Source: Saturnia japonica (taxonomy: Eukaryota > Arthropoda > Insecta > Lepidoptera > Saturniidae). From it: DNA of 64,000 nt. A program made the position numbers and the translations under genes. Numbering within the stretch: position 1 is the stretch's first letter; every line of letters starts with the position of its first letter. Shown one piece after another: positions 38,296-50,138 of the stretch. The stretch is taken from the NCBI GenBank assembly GCA_033032175.1, contig CM065309.1:12152001-12216000 (forward strand), given 5' to 3'. Under the pieces are notes generated by a model, which was given only the letters and a program-made list of their open reading frames with translations, searched no databases and was not told where the DNA came from.

Positions 38296-41200
38296 TTAGT
38301 CTTCATCGAAATATAGCGGTGGGGTAACATTGACATCATCATGCTGTGAAGTTAATAAACCTCCAGTGGGATTGTAATCCGATGGAGTCATGTCGGAGAT
38401 TGCGTCATGCGGCTCAGGAGCTGCAAAGTATAGTTAAAGTAAATCATTTGTACAAAAATTATACTGCACGTATTTTTTAAATTTTCAGATAATATTACCA
38501 TAAAGCTTTATCGAAAAAGTGGCAAATCGAGGGTTGCTCACTAGAAATAAAACAAAAGAAAAAAATTGTGTTTGCGTACTTATGTAGACGTAACAAAATA
38601 AAAATAACTTGCAAACTTTTTATCCCGCGTACCAACAACATGATGAAGTTAAACATTAAATGATAACAATGTTAATTAATTTTTAACTATATATATATAT
38701 ATATAACTTTTTGTTTGACCTGCGTATAATTTAAAAGACACCTATAAAAACCTTAAAAGTTGTCTATGTGTTAATCCTGGGTATCAGCTACCTCCATAAT
38801 AAATTTTATCAGATCAGTCGTTTGAGCGTGAAGAAGTAAAATAATATTATAATGTTTCGCCTTTATAATATTACTAGCAATTTGCCTGCGGCTCCGCATG
38901 CGTTTACTAGTTAGTTAACCCTGTAATTTGTAGTTTGTCAATAATTGAGATATAAACTATCCTAGCTTTTAAGTTAGACAAAGTTACAGATAGTTACGAA
39001 ATTTGATCATAATCGGTTCAGTAGTTTTGGAGTTTATCCCGAACATACATTATGACACGAGATTTTTATATAATTAAGATATATTAGTAGGAAAAAAGAA
39101 CAACGCACAACCTAAATTATTGGGGCTAGGACCGTACAAAATTTGTATGTGGCTTAGTTTTACAATTTAGGTGAGCACTAAGAAAACATTTTTATTAATT
39201 CAAATCCTAAGGTGGTGAAAAAGGGGACAAGAGTTTGTATGATAATCCGTCATTTTTGAAGATAGATCTATGAAAATTCGTATTTAACAATTCACTATGA
39301 CGCGAGCGAAGCCGCGGGCAAAGCGCTAGTTACTTTATATAACGATATAAGTACATAGGTACTTGTAAAACAGTAATGAACAGAAACTCTTAACACCTAA
39401 GTGAAGGATACAACTACTTAATATAAATAGTATTCACCTTGTATAGTCTCTGATGGCTGAGGAGTTACCGGTTTCGGAATATTGCATGGCCGACAAGGTT
39501 TCTTAACTTCAATGTCATCCATTCTGTACGGCTAAAGTACATACAAAAATTACTATGAATTTAATTTTTAACGAAACAGAAATGTGACGTAAAAACTTAC
39601 TCTTCCATCGGCGCCAAGACCAGCTTTCACTTGTCGTATTACAGGATTTATTATCATACCTGGTGGTACTCGGCTCACATTGCTGTTGACCGCTGTATGT
39701 GAACCACCACAATACCTTTGACAGACGTGCGCCCTAATGAAGAATGTAAGTTATAATACGTAATTCATTTTTAAGATTACTTTTGAGAAAAAAATCATAT
39801 TATATTATAGAGTTTTTATTTAGAGGTCAATTTCCTCTTCTAAATACCCTTTGAAACAAATACCTATGTTTAACTAATGCTGTGATCTATTGTTGACTGC
39901 TTCATTCCCAACGACTAACTTTCAAACAACAATAGAATCCAGGCAGCCTGACTGAAATGGAGGTCGTTGTCTGGTTCCTATGCGACTTCCGTATGCCGAT
40001 TAGAGTCAAGGGCAACGTATACAAAAGGGCAGTAAGACCAGCCCTACTATATGGATCGGAATGCTGGCCGATGAGGAAGACGGATAAACGGAAAATTCAC
40101 ACCATAGAGATGAAGATGCTATCTTGGTCTGGTGGAGTTTCGAAAATTGATAAAAAAAGGAACCAATATATCCATGGTACTTTTTGAGTCGCTATAATAC
40201 ATAAAAACTTAGGGAGAACCGTTTGCGATAGTATGGGCATACGATGAGGTGAGATGATGAGCACAATATAACGAAAAGAGTCATAAATATAGAAGACGGT
40301 AAAAGAGGCCATGGACGAACACCAATAACGTGGCTACGAACAATAAAAAATGACATGATAGCGAGCAACACAACTAAAGAGACAAACCACTACCGTACGG
40401 GGTGATGCAGAAATACTAGGAGGGCTCACCCCAAATTAACTGAGATAACAGCTAGGAGAAAGAAGAAGAAGAGAGCTTTAAGTCAAGATAATTTCTAACA
40501 AAAAAGATAACCAACATCAATGATTTCGAAGAGAACCCTTGTGTATATTCGAAGTGGAAGGTGCAATGCCAATGAAATTAAAATAGGATTACCCTTGAAG
40601 TATCTCCTTTTTGCGAAAAAAGAATAATCCACATCGAAAGAAAGAAAACATTAATTCCTAAAAACTAAACACGCTTTACATAAATTGCATTTACATTGGT
40701 TCATAAACAAATAAGTTATGGCTGAATTGATAACCTCGTCTTTTTTTGAAGTTCGTTAAAACATTAATAATTGCATACATAGTATCGTAGACACTTAGAC
40801 AGAGAAGAAAATAGACAGACAGATCGTGTAACAGTGTGTGATATAGTGGTAGTGTTATCACTTTAAAGTATTCTTAAAATTTATCTTGATTTATCTTTCT
40901 TTGAAGAAATGATGGCTCAGTTGTTGTTTATATGGAATCCGCGTCAATCGATGTGAGTTCGAATCCCTCCAAGGAGCCGGAGCTTTTGATGAAGGAAAAC
41001 ATCGTGATGCGACCATAGCATGGTAGTGGGGTTTTTTCTAATGCCCGCCTGGCTAGTTACCATCCTCAAGTTGAAAATTTGTACCCAAGCTGTCCGGCAA
41101 GCTGTACTTGAGAGCCAGTTTTCCAGTAGGCTTAGCGTGCTATCATCTCGGGCCACATCATGACTTAAGATCAGGTGAGGTTGTGGCCACAACGCTAAAC

Positions 41201-44200
41201 CTATAACGATAAAAAAAATTATTACACACACGCACAAAACACTTTGTTCTCGTTGAAAAAAACCATAACAAAACATTCTCAACCTCAAATTCATTGACAA
41301 CTGTGGCGATTTTAGCACCAAAAAAGTAAAAAGAAGTGGTTACAGCGATAGAGATAGAAAATACACCGCCCTTTACTCTTCATATTATTTGTATATCGCT
41401 ATTTCAGATCAGATCAGAGTTATCAGAGTTTAGAAATATCATGATCTCTTTTTAGTAGTTCCCTCTACGCATGTTATATTTACTTAATCAATACACATCT
41501 GTTCCTATATAATAAAGATGTAAAAAAATTAGTGAGTTATTCAGTAGGAAATTCGAATATTGTTAATAATAAAAAAAATACTGGCAAACATTTCTAGTAA
41601 CGCTTAGCTATCAAGTATATAATATTATTGTAGAACATGGTTTTGTAAACCGTTAGTTGTTTCTACTCTAAGAGCTTCTTATTAGAAGCGTTAGGTAATA
41701 CAAATGAAAGAAAGCTTTATAGAAGCTAGTAAACACTAATATGACTGTTGTAATATTCTCCAGAGCGGCTACAAAAAGTATTTCTGAAAAAAATTCTAGC
41801 CTAAGGTCCTGTGGATGAGGAATCGGTCGACCAGGAAAACAGAGTACTTGATCTCCTTCTCCTTCTATGTGTTTCGAAGCTTCAGCACCATAAACTGGTG
41901 GTCTTGAGCTACGTACAGCAGGCATTGCTGAGACAAGACCAGGCTCTTCTAAATTAATGTGCGCAGGAGTAGCACAAGATAAGCATGTCGTATCACGAAA
42001 TATTTTTTTCGTAACTGCTGCAGCATTTGGTTCCCCAACGATTTCAAACATCGCACGAATTCTTCCGTTTAGTAATTCTAAATATTTGTTGATTTCATCA
42101 CGTAGTGATACAACTTGTATGTAATCAGCTTTTTCATTTAGTTCTCTTAGAAGTTCGTCTATTGCTTTCTGAAAAATAATTCTGATCTAAATTAAAGAAA
42201 TTTATTATTCTTTATTAACCGATTAATAATTTTGTATACCGGCTATTCCATACTACTGATTTTATTTCAGTAACTTACTTGCCATACCATTTCTTGGTTA
42301 TTAAATTTATCGTAAGCAGAAACTATACGTTTTTCAAATTCTCCACGAACTGCATCAAATTCCTGTAATGATACTAATCCATTTAGAGCTTCAATTCCTG
42401 CTTTATCCCGAAGAGCATCTGCTACTTCTTCGCGATCAGATTTAGTGTCTCGTAGTAGCTCTATTTGTTGTAACAAAGCCTGTTGGCGAAATGTATTTAT
42501 TATAAATATCACAAGAAAGTAATATAATATACTTAAGTAATTTTGAACAAGGACAGTACTTCTAGGTCTAAAAATAAGGTATCGAGTAAGTCCTTGAGAT
42601 CTTTTTGTCTTAAAGCCATATTGTCGAAGTCTAGTTGTAAATTGGTAAATTGTCCATTTAATTCTGCTACCGCTGTAAACACAGAAAAGTAATAAATAGC
42701 ATATTATTCCATAAGATTCCTACAATAAATAATAAAATTTAATATTACCTGTTGTATCTCCACCCGCAGTAGCGAGCACTTCAGCCATGTTTTCCAATCC
42801 GGATTCTAAATCATGTTGCATTTGTGTCAATTGCTCTTGATAATTCGTCATCTAAACAAAAGGATTGTGTAAAAGTTTTAAGTAAGTTTTGTTACAGCTT
42901 AAGTACTAATTACTAACCTGAGACGAGAGCCCGGTATCTAAAGCATTAATTTGATCAGCATACTCGGCTACAGAAACTTCTAAATCGTCCATTCTTGTGC
43001 CTAAATTCAGTGACGTATCGAATACTCGTTCTGTAATGTATCATAAAAGTAGAATAAAGTATAAATAATGAAGAATATCATAATAATCATTTTTGTTGAA
43101 CCAAATATTAACATTACCCAATCTAGTAGCAATCTTTAGGGCATTATCCGCGTTTACGGTACTGCGAGTTGTGATACCGTTCACAATATTTATAATGTCA
43201 TCGTATAGCTCTTGCATAGCTGAACTAAAATAAAAATAATAATGCAAATTGTAGGCCATTTTTTAGCCCTAGAAAGGTATCACAGAAAAGTATATTAAGC
43301 GCTTACTCCAATTCATCGAATGTAACGCAATCTGTTTTCTCTTTTACTTCCTCTAAGGAAATTTCATCAATAGGTTGCTCAGATTGTGACAATGGTTCTG
43401 GTAAAGTAGTTTCTATTGATACTTCCGAAGATGAGAGCTCTGCTATAAATTCTTTTTGTGAAGTAAGAACTATTGACTTTTTAGCTTTTGATTGTTTTGA
43501 ACCCTTTTTAGAACTTTTAGAAGCTCCGGTTTTTCCTTCATATAAAACTTCAGTGTTGATCTATGGGAACATAATCGGAATATTTTCAGTAATATTATTG
43601 GACATTATAGCATTATTATCTCGCTCCCCTAGGCGTACAATATCTAACACTTAATCAGGTGTCAAATTATCCTCAAAAAATTAAATATTTATTTATTACA
43701 CCTAGTTTCAAAATAATATTAAGCAGGATAAAATATCTATAATGATTTGATATGAATCGTAGGTTTGATTCCTTCTAGTATCAACTAAATTTGTGATTGG
43801 TATTAGTTAGTAAGTCAACGCATAATGATGTTTCGAATACTATAATAACCGTATTATTATCCAGATATGCAGCGCAGTCATTTGGTGGAATGTCGCATAC
43901 ACTCTTCTCAGCTTGTGATACTAAATGGGTAAAAAGATTAGACAAATTACCATTTTGTCAAGTGTAGATAAATCCACTCCTGGTGTTGCTTTGGCAAGTT
44001 CGGTAATTAACGATAACATTCGTTCTAGTGCCTTTTCTGTAGCTTCCAGTCTAGCTGAAAGTTGTAGGGCGGCCATGGCATCGGTAAGTGAAGCGCCTTT
44101 ACGTAGCTGCTCCATGAGTTCCTTGTTTTCTGGAAAGCCTGGTGTACCCACTGAAGTGAATTTTGCCTGCAATGCTTTGACTGTTGCCGATAACGCAGCA

Positions 44201-46981
44201 AATTGTTCTTGAGATACTAGAGATAACATAGGAGGTGGAACCTCGCGTTGAAGACCTGAAAAAAATTGCAGGGGCAATGTAAACTTATAATTTTTATGTA
44301 ATTTTATTATGTAGGTAATCCAGGCTTATAAATTTTACTGACCGAGTGCACGCCTGGCTTCATCCGAAGGGACTCTTTCAACTGCGATAAAAATAGATTA
44401 ATTTTGCGTGGTGTTCACATTTTGTTCAACCACATCTATAAATAATAACGTAACTCTGAATAATAAGAAAAGAAAAACCAGATCACATAAGAAATGGAAA
44501 AATAGAAAAGTAATTTCTTGGTGTTTGAAGTCGCCAATACGTTGTGAGGTAGCGTATTTATGAAGCACATTTATTTCTTTGAAATAGTACTTTTGACAGT
44601 AGTTGGACATTTACAGATTGATGTGAGGGATTATAGTTATATTTTTGGCAAATTAATGGGTTATCTAAATATTTTATAAATTCTAATCATTTCTTTTCGT
44701 ATTTCCTACATTTTTTTAACCGGAACTCTGTTGATCAGGCTCTTTGATGAAAACAATAAGTGAAAAGCTTTACATTGAATTAATAAACCCCCAGCTAACT
44801 GTATCAATAATCAAAGTTCGAAAAATATTGTTATCTAAATCTTGTAACATTGTTATTAAAACATTTAATATTTTAAACATAAGAAATTTATCTCACCTAT
44901 AAGTAATTTTTCGTAATGTGCTTCTGTAAAATAAAATATTGAGTTATTTACAAAACTGAACTTATTAAGCGCTAATTTTAATTGCATTTATTATTACTCA
45001 CTCACCTACAGAATCTAGTGACGCAATCGGAGTTGGTTCATTGCTCTGTTCTTCTCTAGAATTAGCTCTCTAAAAAAAAAAAAACATAATCGCATATTAT
45101 CATTGATGCTACTCTGACTGTATCATTTCATTACTCTGCAATGGAACTAATTTTTATTTCATGTGCATTGTTATTATTTAGCGTTGTGGTCCCAATCTCA
45201 TCTGATTTTAAGTAACGAAGTGGCCCAAGATGATAACACGCTAAGCATAGTGGAAGACTGGCTTTCAAGTACAACTGCCGGACCACAACAATTGGTGCTT
45301 CGCGACAGATTTTCGCATGTTGAATTTGTTTTGGTGTTCATTTTACATATTCTTAGTTCGGTAAAATTAATGTACTTGCCCTTCTGGTATGTAAAATATA
45401 GTTACGGAGGAATGGTGACCAAACAGAGATGAGGTTTTAATGACTGTCACCATCGGTATGCCAGCAAGCAAACTTATAAGAGCGTAAGTTGAGCAATCCC
45501 GAAACAAAACCCCACGAACGACTCAATGTACATATTATGTTCATTATGCATATGTTCAGCTATGTGGGTCTATCAACTAATATACCCACACACATTGGAA
45601 AGCTTAGAAGTTGAACGTTTTTTTTAAATAATTTAATTTTTAATTTTTATGATCAAAGGACACCGTCACGCCCTTGCGTACGAAGGCGAACAACCTAATC
45701 TACTCATTAAACTCTACTCTCGACAAACCCATAATACAGAATCATATCATCATATCAATCAGAAATAAGTTTTTTTTTAAATAAAAGTATTTTGCCTTTT
45801 TGTAACGATAATTAAGATAAATTATAAAATGTCGTTTTGTTCTATAAAAAAGATGAACCGCAAGTGACAAGTAAAAGTTTATTATACTTACAATATAGGC
45901 ATTATTAATTATTAAAAAAATCAACAAAATAACAGAAAAAGGCGACATCTGGAGCACGCAGAACGCTAAAAAAATTGCTAAAACAAAAATATTGCGATGA
46001 GTTGCACCTGATGGATAATTCGCAGTTCCTTTTCTCTCTGCTCCTCTATCATTTCCCGCAGTTTTTCGTAATCTTTAGACTGTTGAATACAACATGAAAT
46101 AGTGAATATTTTATAAGGTGATGATATTAAAACACAAGGATTGATTTAGAATATTAGTGGACAAAATACTTCGATCACTAAATAGAATAATGAAATAAGG
46201 TGTACCGTTTTCCCAGCTTTCTTTTGAGCTTCAGTACTATCTTTTTCTGGTCTTGACTTTTCAGTTGCTGTTTTATCTGAGGAAGTTTTTTCTGTGGAAG
46301 TTTTATCAGATGATGTCTTTTTATTTGAACTTTTATCTGGGGTAGATTTTTCCGAAGTAAATTTTTCTTGGGGTTTATCTGAAGTAACACCTTTATGTGA
46401 TGTACCTTTTCCTGCTGCAACACTCAATATTTCTTTATCGTGAGGTTGTGATTTTCCCAAAGGCTTCTTTTTTTTCGTTATAGTGTGAACTTTAATTTCT
46501 GTTACCGAGATACTCGTGCTAGGTGATATACGCATTGTTGGATCAAGTTGTACTTCTACACGTCTCTCTAGTAATCTTAGTTGTCTTGCTAGAAGGTATA
46601 ATATCGTCTGAAGTAGTTTGTGGTTGACGATATTTACCTACAATTTACAAGAAAAACAATGAAATTTGGCTTTTCAAAAGATGGGATAAACACTATACTT
46701 TATTTCTAATTGATCTTTTAAATCTCTATTGAGTAACAAATTAGAAGTTTTGTTAATTTTTCAATTTTATGTAGAAAGTTATTGAAAATTATGGTTTGCT
46801 CATCAATAGCAATTAGTTTATCCAATTAATTTGGTTTATTTTCGTAAAACATTTCTAGGTCATGGTTCCAGGTTTGTTTTACTTAGTTTTATTTCGATTA
46901 TATTGTACTTACATTATGTTCTCCAAACGCAGAGTCGATCATTTCTCCAACACTCATAATATATGCATTAGAATTAGTCAT
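38296..46981 (-). CDS. QRICH2: QRICH2-like DUF4795 coiled-coil protein (about 17 exons)
   Basis: Vertebrate QRICH2 is a sperm-flagellum protein; a flagellar role here is inferred from family only. Exons (high to low): 46981-46913, 46637-46206, 46079-46008, 45069-45006, 44923-44897, 44381-44343, 44255-43951 (or 43944), 43920-43850, 43560-43307, 43224-43118, 43030-42918, 42851-42749, 42672-42560, 42479-42279, 42168-about 41801, 39733-39601, 39531-39438, 38420-38296. Phases agree except around 43850-43951, which needs a weak donor at 43943, and after 42168-41801, where the only phase-compatible break I see is a weak GC donor. The product is about 900 residues. Exon 2 is low-complexity Lys/Ser/Thr. 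The middle is helical and coiled-coil-like. DUF4795 hallmarks are LLNGRIRAMFEIVGEPNAAA, then TTCLSC, FPGRPIPHP and RYCGGSHTAV. The start is MTNSNAYIMSVGEMID, and the stop follows LYFDED. The introns hold RTE and SINE insertions. Family assignment rests on remembered motifs. Confidence 0.78.
38874..39080 (-). mobile_element. Short non-autonomous Helitron-like element in the DUF4795 gene
   Basis: The minus strand reads A|TCTTAATTATATAAAAATC at 39080, passes through CTCGTGTCATAATGTATG, and ends GCGGAGCCGCAGGCAAATTGCTAG|T at 38874. It is 207 bp with both Helitron termini. It lies in the intron between exons 39531-39438 and 38420-38296. Confidence 0.65.
39110..39330 (+). mobile_element. Helitron-like 3' part, opposite orientation to its neighbour
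   Basis: ATTGGGGCTAGGACCGTAC, GGTGGTGAAAAAGGGGAC and TTTTGAAGATAGATCTATG parallel the 11-kb repeat. It ends GCGAGCGAAGCCGCGGGC...GCTAGT at 39330. With the element at 38874-39080 it forms an inverted pair of GC-rich ends 450 bp apart. The 5' terminus is missing. Confidence 0.6.
39955..40475 (+). pseudogene. RTE-clade LINE reverse-transcriptase C-terminal fragment
   Basis: The frame at 39990-40175 encodes PIRVKGNVYKRAVRPALLYG, then SECWPM, EMKMLSWSGGVSKIDK and RNQYIHGTF, the conserved tail of RTE-type reverse transcriptases. Past 40186 the frame has stops and shifts (CDSMGIR, then a decayed 'K-EAMDEHQ' part). It ends near AGCTAGGAGAAAGAAGAAG. A dead 5'-truncated copy, antisense in a DUF4795-gene intron. 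Confidence 0.75.
40910..41220 (+). mobile_element. Second tRNA-derived SINE family, best copy (in a DUF4795 gene intron)
   Basis: A tRNA-like head begins GATGGCTCAG, with a B-box-like GAGTTCGAATCCC at 40955-40967. The body includes ATGCCCGCCTGGC, CTCAAGTTGAAAATTTG and GGGCCACATCATGAC, and the tail is A-rich (GATAAAAAAAATTATT). It shares this body with 14540-14815 (minus), 45178-45310 (minus) and 59410-59550 (plus). It sits in the intron between exons 42168-41801 and 39733-39601 and is antisense to the gene. Confidence 0.8.
45178..45310 (-). mobile_element. SINE fragment, same family as 40910-41220
   Basis: Plus-strand GTTGTGGTCCCAATCTCATC, then GTAACGAAGTGGCCCAAGATG and GCTTTCAAGTACAACTGCCGG, are the reverse complement of the SINE's 3' half. 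The tRNA-related head is missing. It lies in the intron between exons 46079-46008 and 45069-45006 of the DUF4795 gene, in the same orientation as that gene. Confidence 0.7.
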
Positions 46982-47413
46982 GATTGAAAATACAACTTTT
47001 GTTGGTAAATGTTATAGCAAAAAATGACAATACATACTAGGTGGCTTGCTGACACTGAGTCAAAATGAATACTAACATATTGATGGTTTAATTTATGAAT
47101 AGGAAAACGTTAATATACTAGCCAGTTATAATAATTGTGTTCAAATCTAAAAATAATATTACATTGAGGTGATAGCGTAAAAAATTATAGGTGGTATAAT
47201 AAATAATTTCGACTTAAAAATGCTTTAAAATCGACTAAAAAGAGATTACCGGATAGATAGATCTAGGCAACAAATAGTATGCAATCAAAAATCCCCAAAA
47301 TAAAATATTTAAAACATTGAATAGTATATATCTTTATTTTAAGATTACAAATTAAAGAATTGGATTTGTTAATAAATAAAAGTAGAAATAATCACAACTC
47401 GATATACCCATCA

Positions 47414-47823
47414 TCTATATAAATAAATAAAAGTGTCTGTTTGTCAAATTGTCCGCTTTTTACTGTCGGCTTTAGTTTTTTATAATTTTTTATATTTTAT
47501 TATTTATTATATATATTTTTATTTAGTTTTTTACTATTTCAATGTTGTCGCTTAGATGGATTACGTCGAATAAACGATAAAAAATATATCAAATTAATAT
47601 AGGTACCTACTACATAATTGTAGATATTAAAAAATTAGAACTACAAAAAAGTTAGCGAGAGGATTTATTTCTATCCTAGAAGAACCTTAGAAGTTTACCC
47701 ATAATAAGCATTTTTGTCTTTAAAATAATCAGGAGCAGGGGGAGGGGGGGTAGCACGACTCGAGCATGTGCCCGAACGACGGCATTCTGTAGTTCACGCA
47801 AGCGCAGCCGCGGGCACAGCTAG
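47414..47823 (+). mobile_element. Non-autonomous Helitron-like element
   Basis: It begins A|TCTATATAAATAAATAAAAG at 47414 and ends GCGCAGCCGCGGGCACAGCTAG at 47823 (410 bp), preceded by a G-rich run near 47740. It is related to 23575-23943. The next element starts only 32 bp downstream. Confidence 0.65.
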
Positions 47824-47855
47824 CTATAAATAAAGTAAAAAAAAAAGCAATATTA

Positions 47856-49190
47856 TCCTACTAATATAATAAGTGCGCAAGTGTGTATGTTTGGATGTTT
47901 GTTACTCAATCACGCAAAAACGGTTGAAAAGAGCTCATTGAAATTTTCCACACCGATAGTCTATGACCTGGAATAATACATAGGGCACTTTTTATCCCGG
48001 TAAAAGTTATAGTTTAAACAGTATTATCCAACAAATATGATAAATGGAAAGTTTGTATCTCTGTTCACGCAAAAACACCTGTACAAATTTGGATGAAAAT
48101 TGGCACACAGATAGTTTATGACTTGGAATAACAGATAGGGAACTTTTTATCCCGATAAAAATGGCAGAACGGATTTAGATGAAATTTGGCAAACAGATAG
48201 CCTACGACCTGGAATAACAGATAGGGTACTTTTTATCCCGGTAAAAGTTATAGCTTAACCAGTATTATCCTACAAATATAATAAATGGAAAATTTCTATG
48301 TTTGTTACTCAATCACGCAAAAACAGCTGAAAAGATTTAGATGAAAATTGGCACACAGATAGTCTATGACTTGGAAAACAGATAAGGCACTTTTTATCCC
48401 GGTAAAAGTTATAGTTTAACCATTATTATCCAACAAATATGATAAATGGAAAGTTTGTATCTCTGTTACTCAATCACTCAAAAACACCTGTACAGATTTA
48501 GATGAAATTTGGCAAACAAATAGCCTATGACCTGGAATAACAGATAGGGCACTTTTTATCCCGGTAAAAGTTATAGCTTAACCAGTATTATCCTACGAAT
48601 ATAATAAATGGAAAATTTATATGTTTGTTACTCAATCACGCAAAAACAGCTGAAAAGATTTAGATGAAAATTGGCACACAGATAGACTATGACTTAGAAT
48701 AACAGATAAGGTACTTTTTATCTCGATAAAGTCATAGCTTAACCAGTGTTATCCTACAAATATAATAAATGGAAAATTTCTATGTTTGTTACTCAATCAC
48801 GCAAAAACACCTGTACAGATTTAGATGAAATTTGGCAAACAAATAGCCTATGACCTGGAATAACAGATAGGGTACTTTTTATCCCGGTAAAAGTTATAGC
48901 TTAACCAGTATTATCCTACGAATATAATAAATGGAAAATTTATATGTTTGTTACTCAATCACGCAAAAACAGCTGAAAAGATTTAGATGAAAATTGGCAC
49001 ACAGATAGACTATGACTTAGAATAACAGATAAGGTACTTTTTATCTCGATAAAGTCATAGCTTAACCAGTGTTATCCTACAAATATAATAAATGGAAAGT
49101 TTGGATGAAATTTAAAACACAGATAGTATTTAACGTGGATTAACACATAGGATACATTTTGTTCCTGTTAATGTTATAGCTTGACCACTG
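47856..49190 (+). repeat. 162-bp tandem array with 323-bp dimer structure
   Basis: The word GTTACTCAAT recurs at 47901, 48304, 48465, 48627, 48788 and 48950; the last five spacings are 161, 162, 161 and 162 bp. Units alternate between type A (CAGCTGAAAAGATTTAGATG, ATTGGCACACAGATAG) and type B (CACCTGTACAGATTTAGATG, TTTGGCAAACAAATAGCC). Each unit carries a TCCTAC-AATATAATAAATGG segment matching the element's own 5' terminus. The 47.9-48.3 kb part is irregular. Confidence 0.9.
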
Positions 49191-50138
49191 TTATCAATTC
49201 GTATCTAAGCATAAGCTTAAACCTAAAATTATTCCGTTGTGGTAAAATTTGTTAGATTGTGCTGGAACTGTGATTATAAGACATGAGCCGAGCAAGCGAA
49301 GTGAGCGGGCTGTGGCAGCGGCCGGCGAGTACTAGAAACAAATAATTATTCGTTCTAAATAACTCTCGGACAGGCATAAAAATAAAAATTAAATAATAAT
49401 TTTTAGAAACTATTTATTTCTGCATTTTTTCCTTCACATGGAGATTACACCTCACCCTCCCCCATGCTTTCACATCATAAAATTCAGCGGTATGTTTTCA
49501 AAAGCCCAATCTCTTTTAGTTTTTGAACGATTATTATATTGTTTACGTCAACTATACCTAAACTTAAGCATAAATCTAAGCCTAATCCCAATCCCAATCC
49601 TAAACCTAAAGCCAAACCTAAACCCAAACTTAAACCTAAATCTAAACCCAAACCTAAACCCAAAACTAAATCCAAATCTCAAACTAAGCCTATATAGGGC
49701 ACGCCAATTGGTTTGTTGATTTATTGATATTGATATACCTGTTGTAAATTATCTGGACAGTTTTGCTATGAGTAAATTCTTTAATTGTGTTATCCCACAT
49801 GTGATGTCCCCGACTTGATGTGAATACGTAACCTTCTGACTTTTTGACAAACTTCAAATCAATTGTTATGAATGTAGATATATTGCAAAGATATATATAT
49901 TTTTATCTTGTAGATATATTTTGTTGTAAAGAGATATATTGCACCATGGAGAAGGACATCAATACCTTATGTAAACTTGAAGGAGTGAAATAGGGCCTGG
50001 CCATACATTAATGTAGGGATTGCGACCACCATACACATAATGATAAACCTATGATTTTTTGGTTTGTTGTGTTTTGAGATCAGTCTGTATTAATATACAG
50101 ATGGATATAATTATCCAATAATACGCAGACGCAGCTAG
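47856..50138 (+). mobile_element. Helitron-like composite element: amplified 5' end, hexamer array, CTAG 3' end (copy 2)
   Basis: It begins A|TCCTACTAATATAATAAGTG at 47856, the 5' end of a common lepidopteran Helitron-like family, and ends TACGCAGACGCAGCTAG|T at 50138. Inside are the 162-bp tandem array (to about 49190), then blocks shared in order with 36530-37872: GAGCCGAGCAAGCGAAGTG, GTGGCAGCGGCCGGCGAGTA, CACCCTCCCCCATGC, a CCTAAA/CCCAAA array at 49555-49690, and AACCTTCTGACTTTTTGAC. There is no replication or helicase gene. It might be two nested elements instead of one. Confidence 0.6.

Noticed and set aside
43925..44212. 95-codon plus-strand frame
   Set aside because: Antisense shadow of a DUF4795 gene exon with clear splice sites on the other strand.
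45742..45957. 71-codon minus-strand frame with hydrophobic stretch
   Set aside because: It lies in a DUF4795-gene intron, is AT-rich, and has no splice-phase link to the flanking exons.
47856..49190. Regular repeats resembling a CRISPR array
   Set aside because: Units are contiguous 162-bp tandem repeats without unique spacers, in a eukaryotic transposon context.
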